Both the position numbers and the translations under genes were made by a program. Below, in pieces: positions 1-10,186 of a DNA stretch of 64,000 bases (its first letter is position 1; every line of letters begins with the position of its first letter). Origin of the DNA: Limonium bicolor (lineage: Eukaryota > Streptophyta > Magnoliopsida > Caryophyllales > Plumbaginaceae); contig CM041778.1 in NCBI GenBank assembly GCA_023374045.1, positions 365,960,831 to 366,024,830 of the forward strand, written 5' to 3'. The notes beneath the pieces are model-generated. The model was not told the origin of the DNA. It made no database searches and saw only the letters and a program-made list of their open reading frames with translations.

Positions 1-327
1 GGTCGAGCGACTGCATGATCCGTTTTTCCATCAAACTCTTTTGTCATCTTACGGTATTTGTGCCCTTTAGGAGGAATTTCCGATGGCCCATGTACACATT
101 TTTTCCACTGTGTTTTAACCGTATACTGCAAGTTCTATCTCCACATATAGGGCACGCTAGAGCTCCTTTAATTGTGTATCCCGAGAGGTTACCGTATGCA
201 GGGAAATCATTGATGTACAAAACAACATAGCCCGGAGCGTGAAGTTTTCCATACCATATGAATCATACACCGTCGCACCTTCATTCCACAACAATTTAAA
301 TCGTCAATAAGTGGTTGCAAAAACACA
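1..327 (-). pseudogene. CACTA1 tnp2 transposase, middle part (continues past the window start)
   Basis: On the minus strand this encodes tnp2-family sequence in shifting frames. A recognisable stretch near 50-230 includes INDFPAYGNLSGYTIKG and a following ACPICGD. This is the typical 'DFPAYG..SG' motif of plant CACTA transposases (Pfam transposase family tnp2). At least two frameshifts separate it from the upstream exon, one near 330-350 and one near 270-285. The protein would have cut the element at its termini; the breaks indicate it is not functional as it stands. The rest of the catalytic region lies outside the window. Confidence 0.85.
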
Positions 328-1530
328 TCAATTTTGTTTCCCGGTTGTTTTGGACCCGATATCAACAGAGAGGAGAATATGTCTGGGTTTCATACACAAC
401 CATGGCGGCAGATTGTATATTGTCAATAAAACAGGCCAAGTACTGTGTATACTGCTCAAAGTGCCATAAGGGTTCATCCCATCAGTGCATAAACCAAGTC
501 TTAAGTTCCTTGGGTCTGTACCGAATTGAGGGTATATTCTGTCAATGTTTCTCCATTGTGGTGAATCGGCTGGATGTCTCAATTTACCATCATCCTTTCT
601 ATGGGTAGCATGCCATCGGAGGTTCTCAGCATCTTTCTGAACTGCAAACAAACGTTTGAATCGGGGAATTATCGGTAGATACCACAACACCTTCGCAGGA
701 GACCCACTTTAGTGCTTATGTGGTTTCTCACCCTTTTTTACATAGCGTGATTCCCCACATTCAGAGCAATGGTCATCCAACTCATTCTCCTTCCAATACA
801 ACATACACCCATTTGGACAAGCATGTATTTTTTTATATTCCATACCCATCGGACACATTAACTTCTTTGCCTCATAAGTTGTTGTGGGTATCACATTGTC
901 CTTTGGTAGTACATCCTTCAGCAGTTGTAAAAGATCTGTAAAACTGACATCACTCCATCCATGTCTCGCCTTCAGATTGAATAGTTTTAGGACAACGCTC
1001 AATTTGTTTTGTGTTTGCGTTTCACATCCACTGTACAACGGTTCCTTTGATGCTTGCATCAGATTTTCGAATGTTTTGGGTTTGTTGGAAAAATGTTGTT
1101 CAACATCTTCCATCATTGCATTAAGGTCCTCCTGATCATCTGAATCACTACCTAGTGAATCATCTTGAGTATCCCCAAAATCGTGTGAAGCATCCATTTC
1201 TGATTGTTCTGCAACGACGTTATCAGCACATTCAAACACTTGTACTGAATGTTGACCATGCAGTATTGTTATGGCTTCATAATCATCTGTAAACCCTCTG
1301 CGAATCAGATGATCCTTAATCTTGTCCACACCTCGGTATTTGAAGTCGTTCTTGCAATCGACACAAGGACATCGAATATATCCCTTATCCCTTGGTTTAA
1401 GATTGTCAACAAGGACTTTGCAAAATTTATTGACCCCTTCTAGGTACTTGATGTCCAATCTGTCACTGTACATCACTGAGCGCTCCATCTCCTTTTTCAA
1501 CACACACCAGATGTCGTGAACTCGTTCCAT
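328..1530 (-). pseudogene. CACTA1 tnp2 transposase N-terminal exon, with transposase-associated domain
   Basis: One minus-strand reading frame covers 1530 to 328 with a single in-frame TAA at 709-711. The more family-like start is the second ATG near 1488 (MERSVMYSDRLD), because CACTA transposases usually begin close to this motif. First comes the transposase-associated domain with CPCVDCKN and a later DHLIRRGF, a zinc-binding-like module. An acidic linker (DDSLGSDSDDQEDLN) follows, then the tnp2 start (CPMGMEYKKIHACPNGC and CSECGESRYVKKGEKPHKH). After the stop come WHATHRKDDGKLRHPADS, DPRNLRLGLCTDGMNPYG and LLTIYNLPPWLCMK, all hallmark tnp2 motifs. The frame then shifts near 330-350. It is nearly intact, so it is a fairly young pseudogene or carries one sequencing error plus one shift. 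Confidence 0.9.
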
Positions 1531-1570
1531 TGATCTCCTCTTTTTTTATTTACAGATTTAACAACCTAAA

Positions 1571-1822
1571 CCTATCCAATCACCTTCGATCTCACCTAGG
1601 AACAAGTTAATAATATACAGTAGTTCAGTGATAATTTCGGCAGCATTACCCTACAGTTCTCCTAGTGTAGATATATATATATATGAATTGTTTCAATTCA
1701 CATATATATATGTACACTAGAAGAACACTACGGTAATGCTGCTGAAATTATCACTGAACTACTGTATATTATTAACTCATTCACAACCTAGATGGTGAGA
1801 TCAAAGGTCATTGGACAGTCCC
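1571..1822. repeat. Long near-perfect inverted repeat (hairpin) upstream of the CACTA1 transposase
   Basis: Bases 1607-1691 are almost the exact reverse complement of 1692-1777, with about five mismatches by eye. The centre is GAATTGTTTCAATTC and a TA-rich run lies on each side of it. The arms extend outward with weaker pairing: 1571-1606 pairs with about 1778-1822 (CACCTTCGATCTCACC against GGTGAGATCAAAGGTC). The whole structure sits 40-80 bases upstream of the transposase start codon. Homologous but decayed hairpins lie at the same place in CACTA2 and CACTA3, which argues against a chance MITE insertion in CACTA1 alone. Confidence 0.85.
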
Positions 1823-1875
1823 AACAGGGACTATCTAAGACATACCTCTATCAGGTAAATCTCAGACAGGTAATT
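1783..1875 (-). promoter_or_regulatory. Twin-hairpin motif conserved in three CACTA elements
   Basis: About 90 bases here align with 50895-50990 of CACTA2 (opposite strand) and 48745-48835 of CACTA3. The shared core reads GGACAGTCCCAACAGGGACT, then a spacer and ATACCTCTATCAGGTA. In CACTA2 both parts form clean stems: GATAGTCCCCGTCGGGACTG, and AAGATATACC paired with GGTATATCTT. The function is unknown. The position in the transcribed leader or first intron suggests an RNA structure or a protein-binding site; this is inference. Confidence 0.6.
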
Positions 1876-2246
1876 CTATGTTTGAATTGATTTTCCATTG
1901 TTTTAATAGAAAAACAAAAATAAATTGAAACGTTTTAAATACCAACCTGATGAGTACTGGATGGTCAGCGCGAACACACAAGATAGAGAAGAGACAAGTA
2001 GACAGATGTTCTTGCACGTAGTATATGACACCTATTCAATGAAATAATAATAAGGTTTTAATTTTATAAAAACTTGAATAATTGAACATATTAAACAAAC
2101 GAACATAGCTAATGTTATTACCGGTTATTTTTGCTCTCCTCGTCTTAATTCGATTGTCTTCTACCTCAGAGCAACCTGCAAGAGATGAAAAAACTGAAAC
2201 TGTAAGTAATTATGAAGAAAGTTAAATTCGATGGAATTACAATCAG

Positions 2247-2735
2247 CTTAAATTCTGGAAAAAATTCGGCATGACCTTTGCGTATTTTTAGACACTCCAC
2301 TTTTTTTTAAGGCAGAAACAAACACAGTAGCAGCAAGAACATTTATTCTCAGTAAACCATACGAATTATTATCAGAAAAACAAGTATACAATAATATAAT
2401 GATCAATGAACAAAAACAACCACCCCATTTCAACTTAATCTCACATTTCACCGCACTATGCAGATATATATTCTAATGATTGCAGAATACAAGCAGAATT
2501 TAGTACAACGTTTATTCGTGACGATATATAAGTATTTGTTTCTATAATCATAATCAGAAATGCAAGTGTTTTACCGTGGGTTCTGAACAGGCAAACCGGT
2601 GGCAGAGGTTGACAGCAGCAGATGGTGCGACAAGTAGAATAAGGTTAAATCCTGGAAAAAATTTGGCATGACCATTGCATTTTTTTAGATACTCCACACT
2701 TTTTTCGGCAAAAACAAACACAATACAAGTACAAC
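2247..2735. repeat. Dispersed direct repeat of about 90 bp within the CACTA1 intron-like region
   Basis: The stretch 2255-2342 recurs at 2645-2735. Shared blocks include CTGGAAAAAATT, GGCATGACC, ACTCCAC and AAACAAACACA, with scattered substitutions. The rest of 1830-3190 is AT-rich, shows no coding signal, and is taken as intron or leader. Confidence 0.6.
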
Positions 2736-3197
2736 AAAATTAATAATATGTAACAATTATAACACCCGCCAGAATAATAGCAACAAACAACAACACTTAC
2801 AACAATATTAATACACCACCAACAAGGTTATGCTTTATTAATTACTTTGGGTTTTTAATTCATTAATATGCATGAATATATAATGTCGCTAATATTAATG
2901 TTGTTTAATTGCTAATAATCAAAACAACGTCGAAACCAACAACCCATAGAAAGATTTACCCAACTGCAATCGTAGTAACTCTCTACTCTCTATCTCATCA
3001 TCACTACTGTGCAGATACTATTTGAGTTTTTCTTCTCTCTAACTACTACTACTACTACACTATCTTTCTTATGTTCTAACATTTCTTCTTCTCAGTTTTT
3101 TTGTCTCTTGCATACAGAGACACACACACCAACCACAATAACAGATAATAATCACTCCTCAAAGCACAAAATCAGCCACTAATCAAAAAATACATAG

Positions 3198-3569
3198 CTA
3201 CGGTTTAATTACCGAAGTGGGATTCGGTGGTTGACAGGAGGGACGGTGGAGGGGCGGAGGTGCGGTGGATGGAGGCGTCTGTTGTCGAAACCAGAGGAGT
3301 GGGGCGGTACTGGAGGGGCGCGGTGGAGCTAGGCGATGGTGGAGAGGCGGAGGCGCGGTGGTGGTAGTACTCCCGTCTGTTGTCGCCGCGACCGGAAGAA
3401 GGCGAGGGCGGAGGCGCAGTGGAGCTAGCGTGACGTCGAGACCGAGAGTGGGGCGGTAGAGGGGCGCGCTGTTCCCGTTTTTTGTCAACGGGAGTGGGGC
3501 GGTGGAGTGGAGGGTGGTGGCTCGACGGCTATAGAGGAGGGAGTCGATTCGGGAATCGCCAATCGACAA
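3198..3569 (-). other. GC-rich first-exon-like segment of CACTA1
   Basis: This is a sharply GC-rich island in AT-rich DNA. On the minus strand it gives one open frame of about 123 codons, rich in Pro, Thr, Ser and Arg, starting ATG at 3569. The coding frame is low in complexity and resembles no known domain, so it may be leader rather than protein. A comparable GC-rich segment with tandem 36-bp repeats occupies the same relative position in CACTA2 (49985-50180), which supports assignment to the 5' exon of the element. Confidence 0.5.
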
Positions 3570-3589
3570 AGAGGAAGAGAACGCGGGAG

Positions 3590-3986
3590 GAAGAAGAAAG
3601 AAGAAAGGGCGACGGGTTTTTATTTAATGATTTTAAACCACGGTTATTAGACAAAACCGTCGTTTAAAGGCTAATGGACGGAAGCAATAAACGACGGTTT
3701 CCAAAAAACCGTGGTTTTAAATTGTTGGCGTGACATTTAAAACGACGGTTCATTAGGAACCGTGGTTTGTAATACCTTTATATGACGGTTCCAATACAAC
3801 CGTCGTTTTTGCTTCTAAGCGGTGTAGTTATAAACGACGGTTATTTTCAAAACCGTCATTTATCTGATGAAGCATGCAACATAAACGACGGTTTCCCCAA
3901 GAACCGTGGTTTATAATGTTTAATCGACGGTTATTTTTTTAACCGTGGTTTAAAGTTCGTCATTTAAAATCATTTTTCTACTAGTG
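3590..3986 (-). repeat. CACTA1 5' subterminal repeats and terminal inverted repeat
   Basis: There are about eight alternating copies of AAACGACGGTTnnnn and AACCGTGGTTT in head-to-head pairs, each able to form a short hairpin. The terminus CACTAGTAGAAAAATG (minus strand) lies at 3971-3986. Subterminal repeats of this sort bind the transposase in known CACTA elements. Confidence 0.85.
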
Positions 3987-3993
3987 AAAGTTC

Positions 3994-4968
3994 ATGAAGG
4001 ACATCCTGTCCAACAGACGGTCTTTAGTGGAGAAGGATATTGTGCAGCTTACCGAGAGCGTTTCGGCTATTCTTTCGAAGAAGCTTCCACCTAAGCTTGA
4101 TGATCCAGGTACTCCGGTCATACATTGCGCGATAGGTAATGTGAATTGTGGTAAGGGTTTATGTGATTTAGGTGCGAGTATTAATTTGATGCCCTTATCC
4201 ATGTATTTGAAGCTTGGTTTAGGAGAGTGTGAACCGACCCGAATTACTTTGCAATTAGCTGATAGGTCAATCATCTTACCTAGAGGGGTGGTAAGGGATT
4301 TAATTGTTTCGGTTGGTACTTTTGCTTTCCCTGCTGACTTTGTTATTTTAGACATGGAGGAAGACAAGGTAGTACCACTTATTTTAGGACGACCATTCAT
4401 GCGAACAACAAGGACTCCCATTGATGTTGAAGGGGGGAAGATAATACTGCGGTTACATGATGAGCAACTTGTATTTGATATGACCAAGGCTGCTACCCAC
4501 CCTTCTGATGTTCATGCTTGTTTCAGTTTAGATTGTATTGACACCTTGATGCAGGACTATTCTTACAGCCCCACGGAGCTGGATGCATTGGAGAAGTGCT
4601 TGGTAGATTCCATAGAAACTACTCATGATAACTCTGAGGTGTCTGCTACAGCATTTCAGCTTTCTGCTGGGAGGCCATATAAGAAGAACCACAGAATCGA
4701 GGAGGAACCGCTGGACCAAGTTCCAAAGACGCTAGCTCCTTCTGTGGAATCACCACCTTCTCTTGAACTTAAACCTCTTCCTAGTCATCTTAAATATGCT
4801 TTCTTAGTTCCTCCATCTGATTTGCCTGTTATTATTTCTAATAGTTTAACCGATGAACAGGAGGAAGCTTTATTGCAGGTTCTAAAGAGGAACACAGAGG
4901 CGCTAGGATGGTCCATTGCTGATATCAAAGTATGCTCCTACGTTGTGCACCCACCGCATTTATCTTGA
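3994..4968 (+). pseudogene. Athila-like gag/protease region
   Basis: This is an open frame of 324 codons. It begins immediately after the CACTA1 insertion at a codon inside the original gene, so the first Met is internal and not a real start. Residues 57-62 (CDLGAS) are the aspartic protease active site, with the catalytic Asp codon at 4165. The following NLMPLSMYLKLGLGE and VVPLILGRPFMRT are typical of plant gypsy proteases. The C-terminal part is the linker to reverse transcriptase. The frame ends in an early stop where the homologous proteins continue, so a frameshift near 4930-4965 separates it from the RT part. Confidence 0.85.
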
Positions 4969-5763
4969 GGAGAATTACAAGCCATTGAGATAGCCCCAGC
5001 GGAGACTGAACCCGCACATGAAAGAGGTAGTTAAGAAGGAGGTTATCAAGCTATTGGATGCAGGTATAATCTATCCGATTTCTGACAGCGAATGGGTAAG
5101 TCCTACACAGGTAGTACCTAAGAAAGGAGGTTTAACTTGGTACCTAATGATAAAGGTGAATTAGTTCCTCAACGTACTATTACTGGGCATAGAGTTTGTA
5201 TTGATTATAGGAAATTAAATGCCGCCACTAGGAAAGACCACTTCCCCCTTCCCTTTATTGACCAGATGTTAGAAAGGCTTGCAGGACAAGAATATTACTG
5301 TTTCCTAGATGGTTACTCCGGTTATTTTCAGATTCCAATTGCTAAAGAAGATCAGGAGAAAACCACTTTTACATGTCCATATGGTACTTATGCTTATCGA
5401 CACATGCCTTTTGGTTTATGTAATGCACCAGGCACTTTTCAATGATGCATGACTACTATTTTTGCTGATTTTATTGAAAAGTGCATCGAAATCTTTATTG
5501 ATGATTTTTCTGTCTTTGGACCGACTTTTGATTCATGTTTGAGAGACTTGGATTTAATCTTAGCTAGATGCAGGGAAACTAACTTGGTGCTCAGTTGGGA
5601 GAAGTGCCACTTCATGGTGCATGAAGGCATCGTGCTCGGACATAAGATTTCTAGGAAAGGGATCGAGGTAGACAAAGCCAAGGTCGAAGTAATAGAGCAG
5701 CTGCCACCACCATCATCGGTAAAGGATGTCCGGAGTTTTCTCGGTCACGCAGGTTTTTATAGG
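4969..5763 (+). pseudogene. Athila-like reverse transcriptase, broken
   Basis: Reverse transcriptase motifs are clear but spread over frames. The first part (about 4969-5136) contains KLLDAGIIYPISDSEWVSP and VVPKKGG. A shift leads into 5137-5445 (RVCIDYRKLNAATRKDHFPL, FLDGYSGYFQI, MPFGLCNAPGTFQ). A single TGA at 5446 interrupts the same frame, which continues to 5763 with FIDDFSVFG, the polymerase active site (about 5493-5517), and VRSFLGHAGFYR. The expected sequence then stops: 5764 onward is unrelated non-coding DNA, so RNase H and integrase were deleted. It is dead by frameshift, stop and deletion. Confidence 0.9.
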
Positions 5764-6565
5764 TGTTTTAATGTTTTACTAAACTTTTTGCATGTTTTTG
5801 ATTGAGATGAGATTAAGAATGAATAACTACTTGTTCTCTCAAGAGGTAATCTTTCTAATGTCTTGTAGATTCCTGTTTTTAACTTTTTGATTCTTTTTAT
5901 TTAACATGAGTATATGATCTTGCTCCTATTTATTTCCTTTATGTACTTCTGGGTATTATTTTCTTTTCTTTTTCAAAACTGTGAAAATTCTTTTGGGTGA
6001 AAATCTTAAATAGGTTTTTTTGAAAAAGAGAGAAGAAGAAGAAATAAGAAAAAAAAAGAAGAAAAATAATCTTCTTCCAAAGGAAAAGCATTATATTCCT
6101 TGAGGTGGCAAAAATGCCTCAGAATAAAAGCAAGATACGAGAGTTTTTCCATTTATTTTTCTCCTAAATTCCCCGTTCTTCAATGCAGAAAAAATCATGG
6201 TTGATTCAGAAACCCTTGCAAAATAGGGCTGAGCAATAAAAACCAGTGATGAGTGTCTTGGCCACATTAAGAAACTCTTGAAAAATAGAGCTGAATAATG
6301 GAAACCGGAAAAAGGAGAGTTTACAAAAACCCCTTATGCAAAATAGCCCAAAGGTTTTTGATCGGTTTTGAAAATTCTTTATTTTTATACCCATTAGTAT
6401 GTTTTGATGGATAAGGTAGATTAAGTGATACTTGTGAAATAGAGTCAGAGAGTTGAGAATATTTATCTTATTGTCATTCTAAAGTCTATCTGTTTTGTGC
6501 ATAAGTATTTATTCCTTTCTAATCTAATTTTGCTCGAGAACTAGCAAAAGGTAAGTGTAGGGCCT
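5764..6565 (+). other. 3' non-coding part of the Athila-like element
   Basis: There is no convincing coding sequence. It holds a purine-rich run at 6026-6066 (AAGAAGAAGAAATAAG-like) and AT-rich DNA. It ends in AGGTAAGTGTAGGGCC (6550-6564), which resembles the polypurine tract that precedes Athila LTRs. Confidence 0.55.
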
Positions 6566-6813
6566 TGATAAGCCACAGACTTATCATATTTTATGTGCTA
6601 GATTTAGGATTATATTTATCTAAATAAAGGTTAAATATATGTTTTTTATGTTTATTATGTGTTAAAGTATAGTATTTGTACAGATTTATGTTTTGTGAGC
6701 TTGTTGCGTGATAAGTGTCTAAATGAGCATGTTTTATGGGTGTATTTCATATATTATAACAGCACTTTTCTGCTCATTTCTCACTTATCTTATGGTTTTC
6801 CTCTAGTTTATTA
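6566..6813 (+). repeat. Start of the Athila-like 3' LTR
   Basis: The LTR probably begins with the hairpin TGATAAG-CCACAGA-CTTATCA, directly after a polypurine-like tract. Its length is unknown because it enters the N gap. No second LTR is visible in the window. Confidence 0.6.
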
Positions 6814-7313
6814 NNNNNNNNNNNNNNNNNNNNNNNNNNNNNNNNNNNNNNNNNNNNNNNNNNNNNNNNNNNNNNNNNNNNNNNNNNNNNNNNNNNNNNN
6901 NNNNNNNNNNNNNNNNNNNNNNNNNNNNNNNNNNNNNNNNNNNNNNNNNNNNNNNNNNNNNNNNNNNNNNNNNNNNNNNNNNNNNNNNNNNNNNNNNNNN
7001 NNNNNNNNNNNNNNNNNNNNNNNNNNNNNNNNNNNNNNNNNNNNNNNNNNNNNNNNNNNNNNNNNNNNNNNNNNNNNNNNNNNNNNNNNNNNNNNNNNNN
7101 NNNNNNNNNNNNNNNNNNNNNNNNNNNNNNNNNNNNNNNNNNNNNNNNNNNNNNNNNNNNNNNNNNNNNNNNNNNNNNNNNNNNNNNNNNNNNNNNNNNN
7201 NNNNNNNNNNNNNNNNNNNNNNNNNNNNNNNNNNNNNNNNNNNNNNNNNNNNNNNNNNNNNNNNNNNNNNNNNNNNNNNNNNNNNNNNNNNNNNNNNNNN
7301 NNNNNNNNNNNNN
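6814..7313. other. Scaffold gap of exactly 500 N
   Basis: There are exactly 500 undetermined bases, a fixed gap size. The true distance is unknown, and the left ends of family X copy A and CACTA4 are hidden here. Confidence 0.99.
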
Positions 7314-9906
7314 AATATAAGTATTTTGAAGCCTTAAAAACTATGTATAACTCATTTAAACAGGTTGGGAATTTAATGTGAGTGCAGGAAATTTTAGTGT
7401 TGTTTTGTATTAGTAGTTGTGTATGGGAGCTTGTGTTTTGATGTCATGTAACAGGTGAGATAAGTGTTGAAATGTGAGTAAAAACCATGTGGTGAGTGTA
7501 TAGAAATACAAGGGAGACTATGGCAAAATTTATCTAGAAATAGAACACTTAAGAGATTAGAAACTAGGCGAATGTTATGTGTTGCAGCAGATTTGGTAAC
7601 AAGAAGAAAGAGTGTAGTTGAGTGGAGTTGTAGATGGTGTATTGAGAGTTGTCAAACGAAGTTAGGCTAGTGTAAGAGTCATTGTGTTAGTGGGGGAAGA
7701 ATAGGAAGGTCTGTAGCATATTTGGTGAAGTAGAGATGCAACAGAGGAGGAAAAAGAAAGTGAGTGTTAATGTAACAGATTTTGGGTAGTGTTGTTTAGG
7801 CTAGTTTAAAACGCTTAAACAAGGTTAAAACATGCTAAATTATATGTAGAAATATTAGGGAAGAGATTGGTAGAAGTTTAGAATTTATACAAGCTCAGAA
7901 ACTTACATAAATAAAAATACTGCAACTAGTCCGGGTTGCAAACCAGAATGCAAACCCGGACTAGCCTTAAAAATCGACAGAGAGTGTTGCAGTGGGATGA
8001 TCCGGGTTTAAAACCAGGATGCTAACCCGGAACATCCCAAAAACATACCCGGAGCTTTCTCAAAATAAATTGTCCGGGTTTGGAAGTAGTAAGCAAACCC
8101 GGAACAATGTAAAAATCCACCCGAGCGCACGTATCTGTATTGGTCCGGGTTTGAAACAGGGAAGCAAACCCGGAACATACACATTTCTCACCCGTAGGTT
8201 GCTCCAGTGGGTTGGTCCGGGTTTAAAACCAGGACACTAACCCGGAACATGCCAAAAATTGTACAGAATGTGTTTCTAAGCTTAGGTAAGGATGGGTAAT
8301 GATGGGTAATGATATTATAAGATGATTAAGACATAATTAATGATGTTTAAAGGTCATTAAGGCCATAAACAAGCTTAGAAAATAATTTTAAGTAAGTAAC
8401 ATAGTATAAGTATTGAACAACCATGAATTACTAAGTACCAGCAGGAAATGTTAGTAAGTATGAGTTAAGGAACATAGTAAGAGTACAAGTAAAGAAATTG
8501 TAGATAGTTAATCATTCATTTGCATGTATGTCTTAGGATTTGGTTTGTGACAATCGAAGGACGTTTGGAAAACACGTACGACGGTGAACGGTATGGATTC
8601 CTCATGCCCGGGTGCTATCTTGGTTACTCTGATTTGTGTGTTGTGTGCTAATTGATCACCAAATAAGATAAATGCACGAATCGGAGTTAATATGCATACT
8701 TGTGAATATGTAGTGTTGTATGATGTTGTATATTTCTTAATTCTAGTTGTATAATTCATGAAATGCTTGGATGAATATGAATGCGTGTAGTATGTTGTAT
8801 TGTACCGTGACCGTTAATTATTGTGTTTGGACTTCTAACTTGTTCCTACAAGCTAACCATCCTAACTTAAAATGGTAATTAAATTGGAATGAGTAGAAGT
8901 CCGATATAGTTTCGGCCACGCGTGAGGATCGGAGTCACGAGAGGTTGGCTCCAATTCCTGACTCTTAAACTGGTCCGCGGCCCAAATCCCTTAAGTGGGT
9001 AGCATCCCGGATTAGTGAGTCAAGTAATCCGGATGTGGGACGGTGTAGTCCCCAAGGCCGGAGGTCCCGACGACTTGACTTGAGTACAAGCAAGTAAGTA
9101 AGAATGAGTAAGTAAGGTAAAAAGGAAGTAAGTAATTGTAAGTAAGAAGAAGTAATGAGTAAAAGAGTAAAGCATTCCGATTAACCCGGATGCATAATTT
9201 GGCTAACCTTGTGAAGGTAAGTAAGATGTGTACTTGTAATGTTGCCTTGATTGTGTAATGAATTGTATAGCATGTATATTGTATGAAGAGCATGTATGTA
9301 TGAGTAATGAATGGCATGTTTAGTGGACGTCAATAGTCGGCGTGCCCTAGCTAGCACGCGGTATATGCGGAGTTTATGCGCAGCAATTTGCTGAGCCCCT
9401 TGGGGCACCATTTTTACTACACGCAGGTACTCGAGATATTTATGAAGATGTGAAGACCCCTTTCATTTCTTTTATCTTCTTTTTGGATTGTAAACAGTGA
9501 ATTATGATGGGTGTACTAAGTAGTACACGGCTGTAGCTTTTGAATAGCCGGTGTACCATGGGGTACACCTTTTGGATAATGGAAGTATTGGATTGGGGCA
9601 TAGATGAGTAGTTTTAGAAACTCATTCTTTTGGTAAGTTTGAAGGGTTGTAATCTAATATACTTAAATACTCGGTGATCCAGGATGTAAGTATTTGACAT
9701 GTGTTGTTTTGGTAAGTAACTTAGTAGCTCGGTACGTTATGTTCATCAGACCGTTACTGTAAGTATTAGTAGCCTGGCTAGCCGTATGGGCGGTTAGCGG
9801 CATTGTTTCACCCGCCGTAGTAAGTAAGTAATAATTCCGCTGCGAACTCGTAGGATTAATAGGACGATTAGACGGTAGGCATAGGATTAGCGGTTGGGGT
9901 GTTACA
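7314..9906 (+). mobile_element. Family X solo LTR, copy A (left end lost in the gap)
   Basis: The right end GGGGTGTTACA is at 9896-9906 and is the same terminus as copy D (47212-47222) and, inverted, copies B and C. Internal stretches around 8890-9065 (AGTAGAAGTCCGATATAGTT, a following GGCCACGCGTGAGGA, GGGACGGTGTAGTCCC) match copy C at 17220-17410 in reverse. No gag or pol is present. It is inserted in CACTA4; the right-hand target duplication candidate is ATCTT (9907-9911). The left terminus is not visible. Confidence 0.75.
7926..8247. repeat. Five-unit hairpin array in LTR copy A, period 71-72 bp
   Basis: CCGGG cores start at 7931, 8002, 8074, 8145 and 8217, so the spacing is 71, 72, 71 and 72 bp. 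Each unit is an inverted repeat with the stem CCGGGTTT paired with AAACCCGG around a 9-14-base loop. In unit 1 the stem extends to CTAGTCCGGG...CCCGGACTAG, and in unit 3 to TTGT...ACAA. Linkers are partly conserved (CAGTGGGATGATCCGGG against CAGTGGGTTGGTCCGGG). Confidence 0.9.
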
Positions 9907-10186
9907 ATCTTCAATAGAGGTAACAACTGTCTTAGCGAATTGGAAATTTCTTCTCAGGTACGTATTATAAGTACTTTTATGTTTGAATTGGTGATTTTAA
10001 TTATTTACGCATGTTTGGATAAGTTTAAATGGTGCACTTAATCGCTTTTATAATTCTGTTGTGCAGCTTGTTGATTTCTTCTCAACACTTATTCACAAGT
10101 CGATCGATCTGAAGTTTGTCAATAAGGAGAGGGCGCACACATGTGTTGAAAGCACTAAATTGATCAGAAGAAGTCATGAGTCATGA
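9907..10186 (+). pseudogene. Last two exons of the CACTA4 gene (product not recognised)
   Basis: A reading frame running into 9957 (about 17 codons visible) ends in CAG followed by GTACG, a good donor site. An acceptor (TTCTGTTGTGCAG) lies at 10054-10066, and the frame continues in phase from 10067 to a TGA at 10184-10186. The C-terminal peptide includes VDFFSTLIHKSIDLKFVNKE. I do not recognise a domain; position suggests the end of the transposase or of the second CACTA protein. The 5' part is cut off by the LTR insertion. Splicing is inferred only from consensus sites and matching phase. Confidence 0.45.

Larger units (their letters stand above)
1..3986 (-). mobile_element. CACTA1: 5' half of a CACTA (En/Spm-type) DNA transposon
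   Basis: The right terminus at 3986 reads, on the minus strand, CACTAGTAGAAAAATG, a CACTA-type terminal inverted repeat. Inward from it lie hairpin-forming subterminal repeats (3590-3975), a GC-rich first-exon-like stretch (3200-3570), an AT-rich intron-like stretch with a long hairpin, and then the tnp2 transposase, which runs off the window at base 1. The order is that of an autonomous CACTA element read on the minus strand. It is inserted in an Athila-like pol gene: bases 3987-3989 (AAA) are the candidate 3-bp target duplication, and the interrupted gypsy reading frame resumes immediately. The left end lies outside the window. Confidence 0.9.
3987..6813 (+). mobile_element. Athila-like Ty3/gypsy retrotransposon, interrupted and internally deleted
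   Basis: The gag-protease-RT order and the sequence style (CDLGASINLMPLS, LGRPFMRT, FGLCNAP, DDFSVF) match plant Athila/Tat-lineage gypsy elements. The 5' part lies outside the window because CACTA1 is inserted at 3986. RNase H and integrase are missing: coding similarity stops near 5763. A 3' non-coding stretch leads to a probable LTR start at 6566, and the LTR runs into the scaffold gap. Confidence 0.85.

Noticed and set aside
3198..3569. Proline-rich host protein gene
   Set aside because: It is low-complexity, lies within CACTA1 bounds, and has a counterpart at the same place in CACTA2.
6659..7381. Open frame of 240 codons across the first gap
   Set aside because: Most of it is undetermined bases; there is no real coding evidence on either side.
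7926..8247. CRISPR-like array (regular repeats with variable spacers)
   Set aside because: This is plant nuclear DNA, the units are long inverted repeats inside an LTR, linkers are partly alike, and there are no cas genes.
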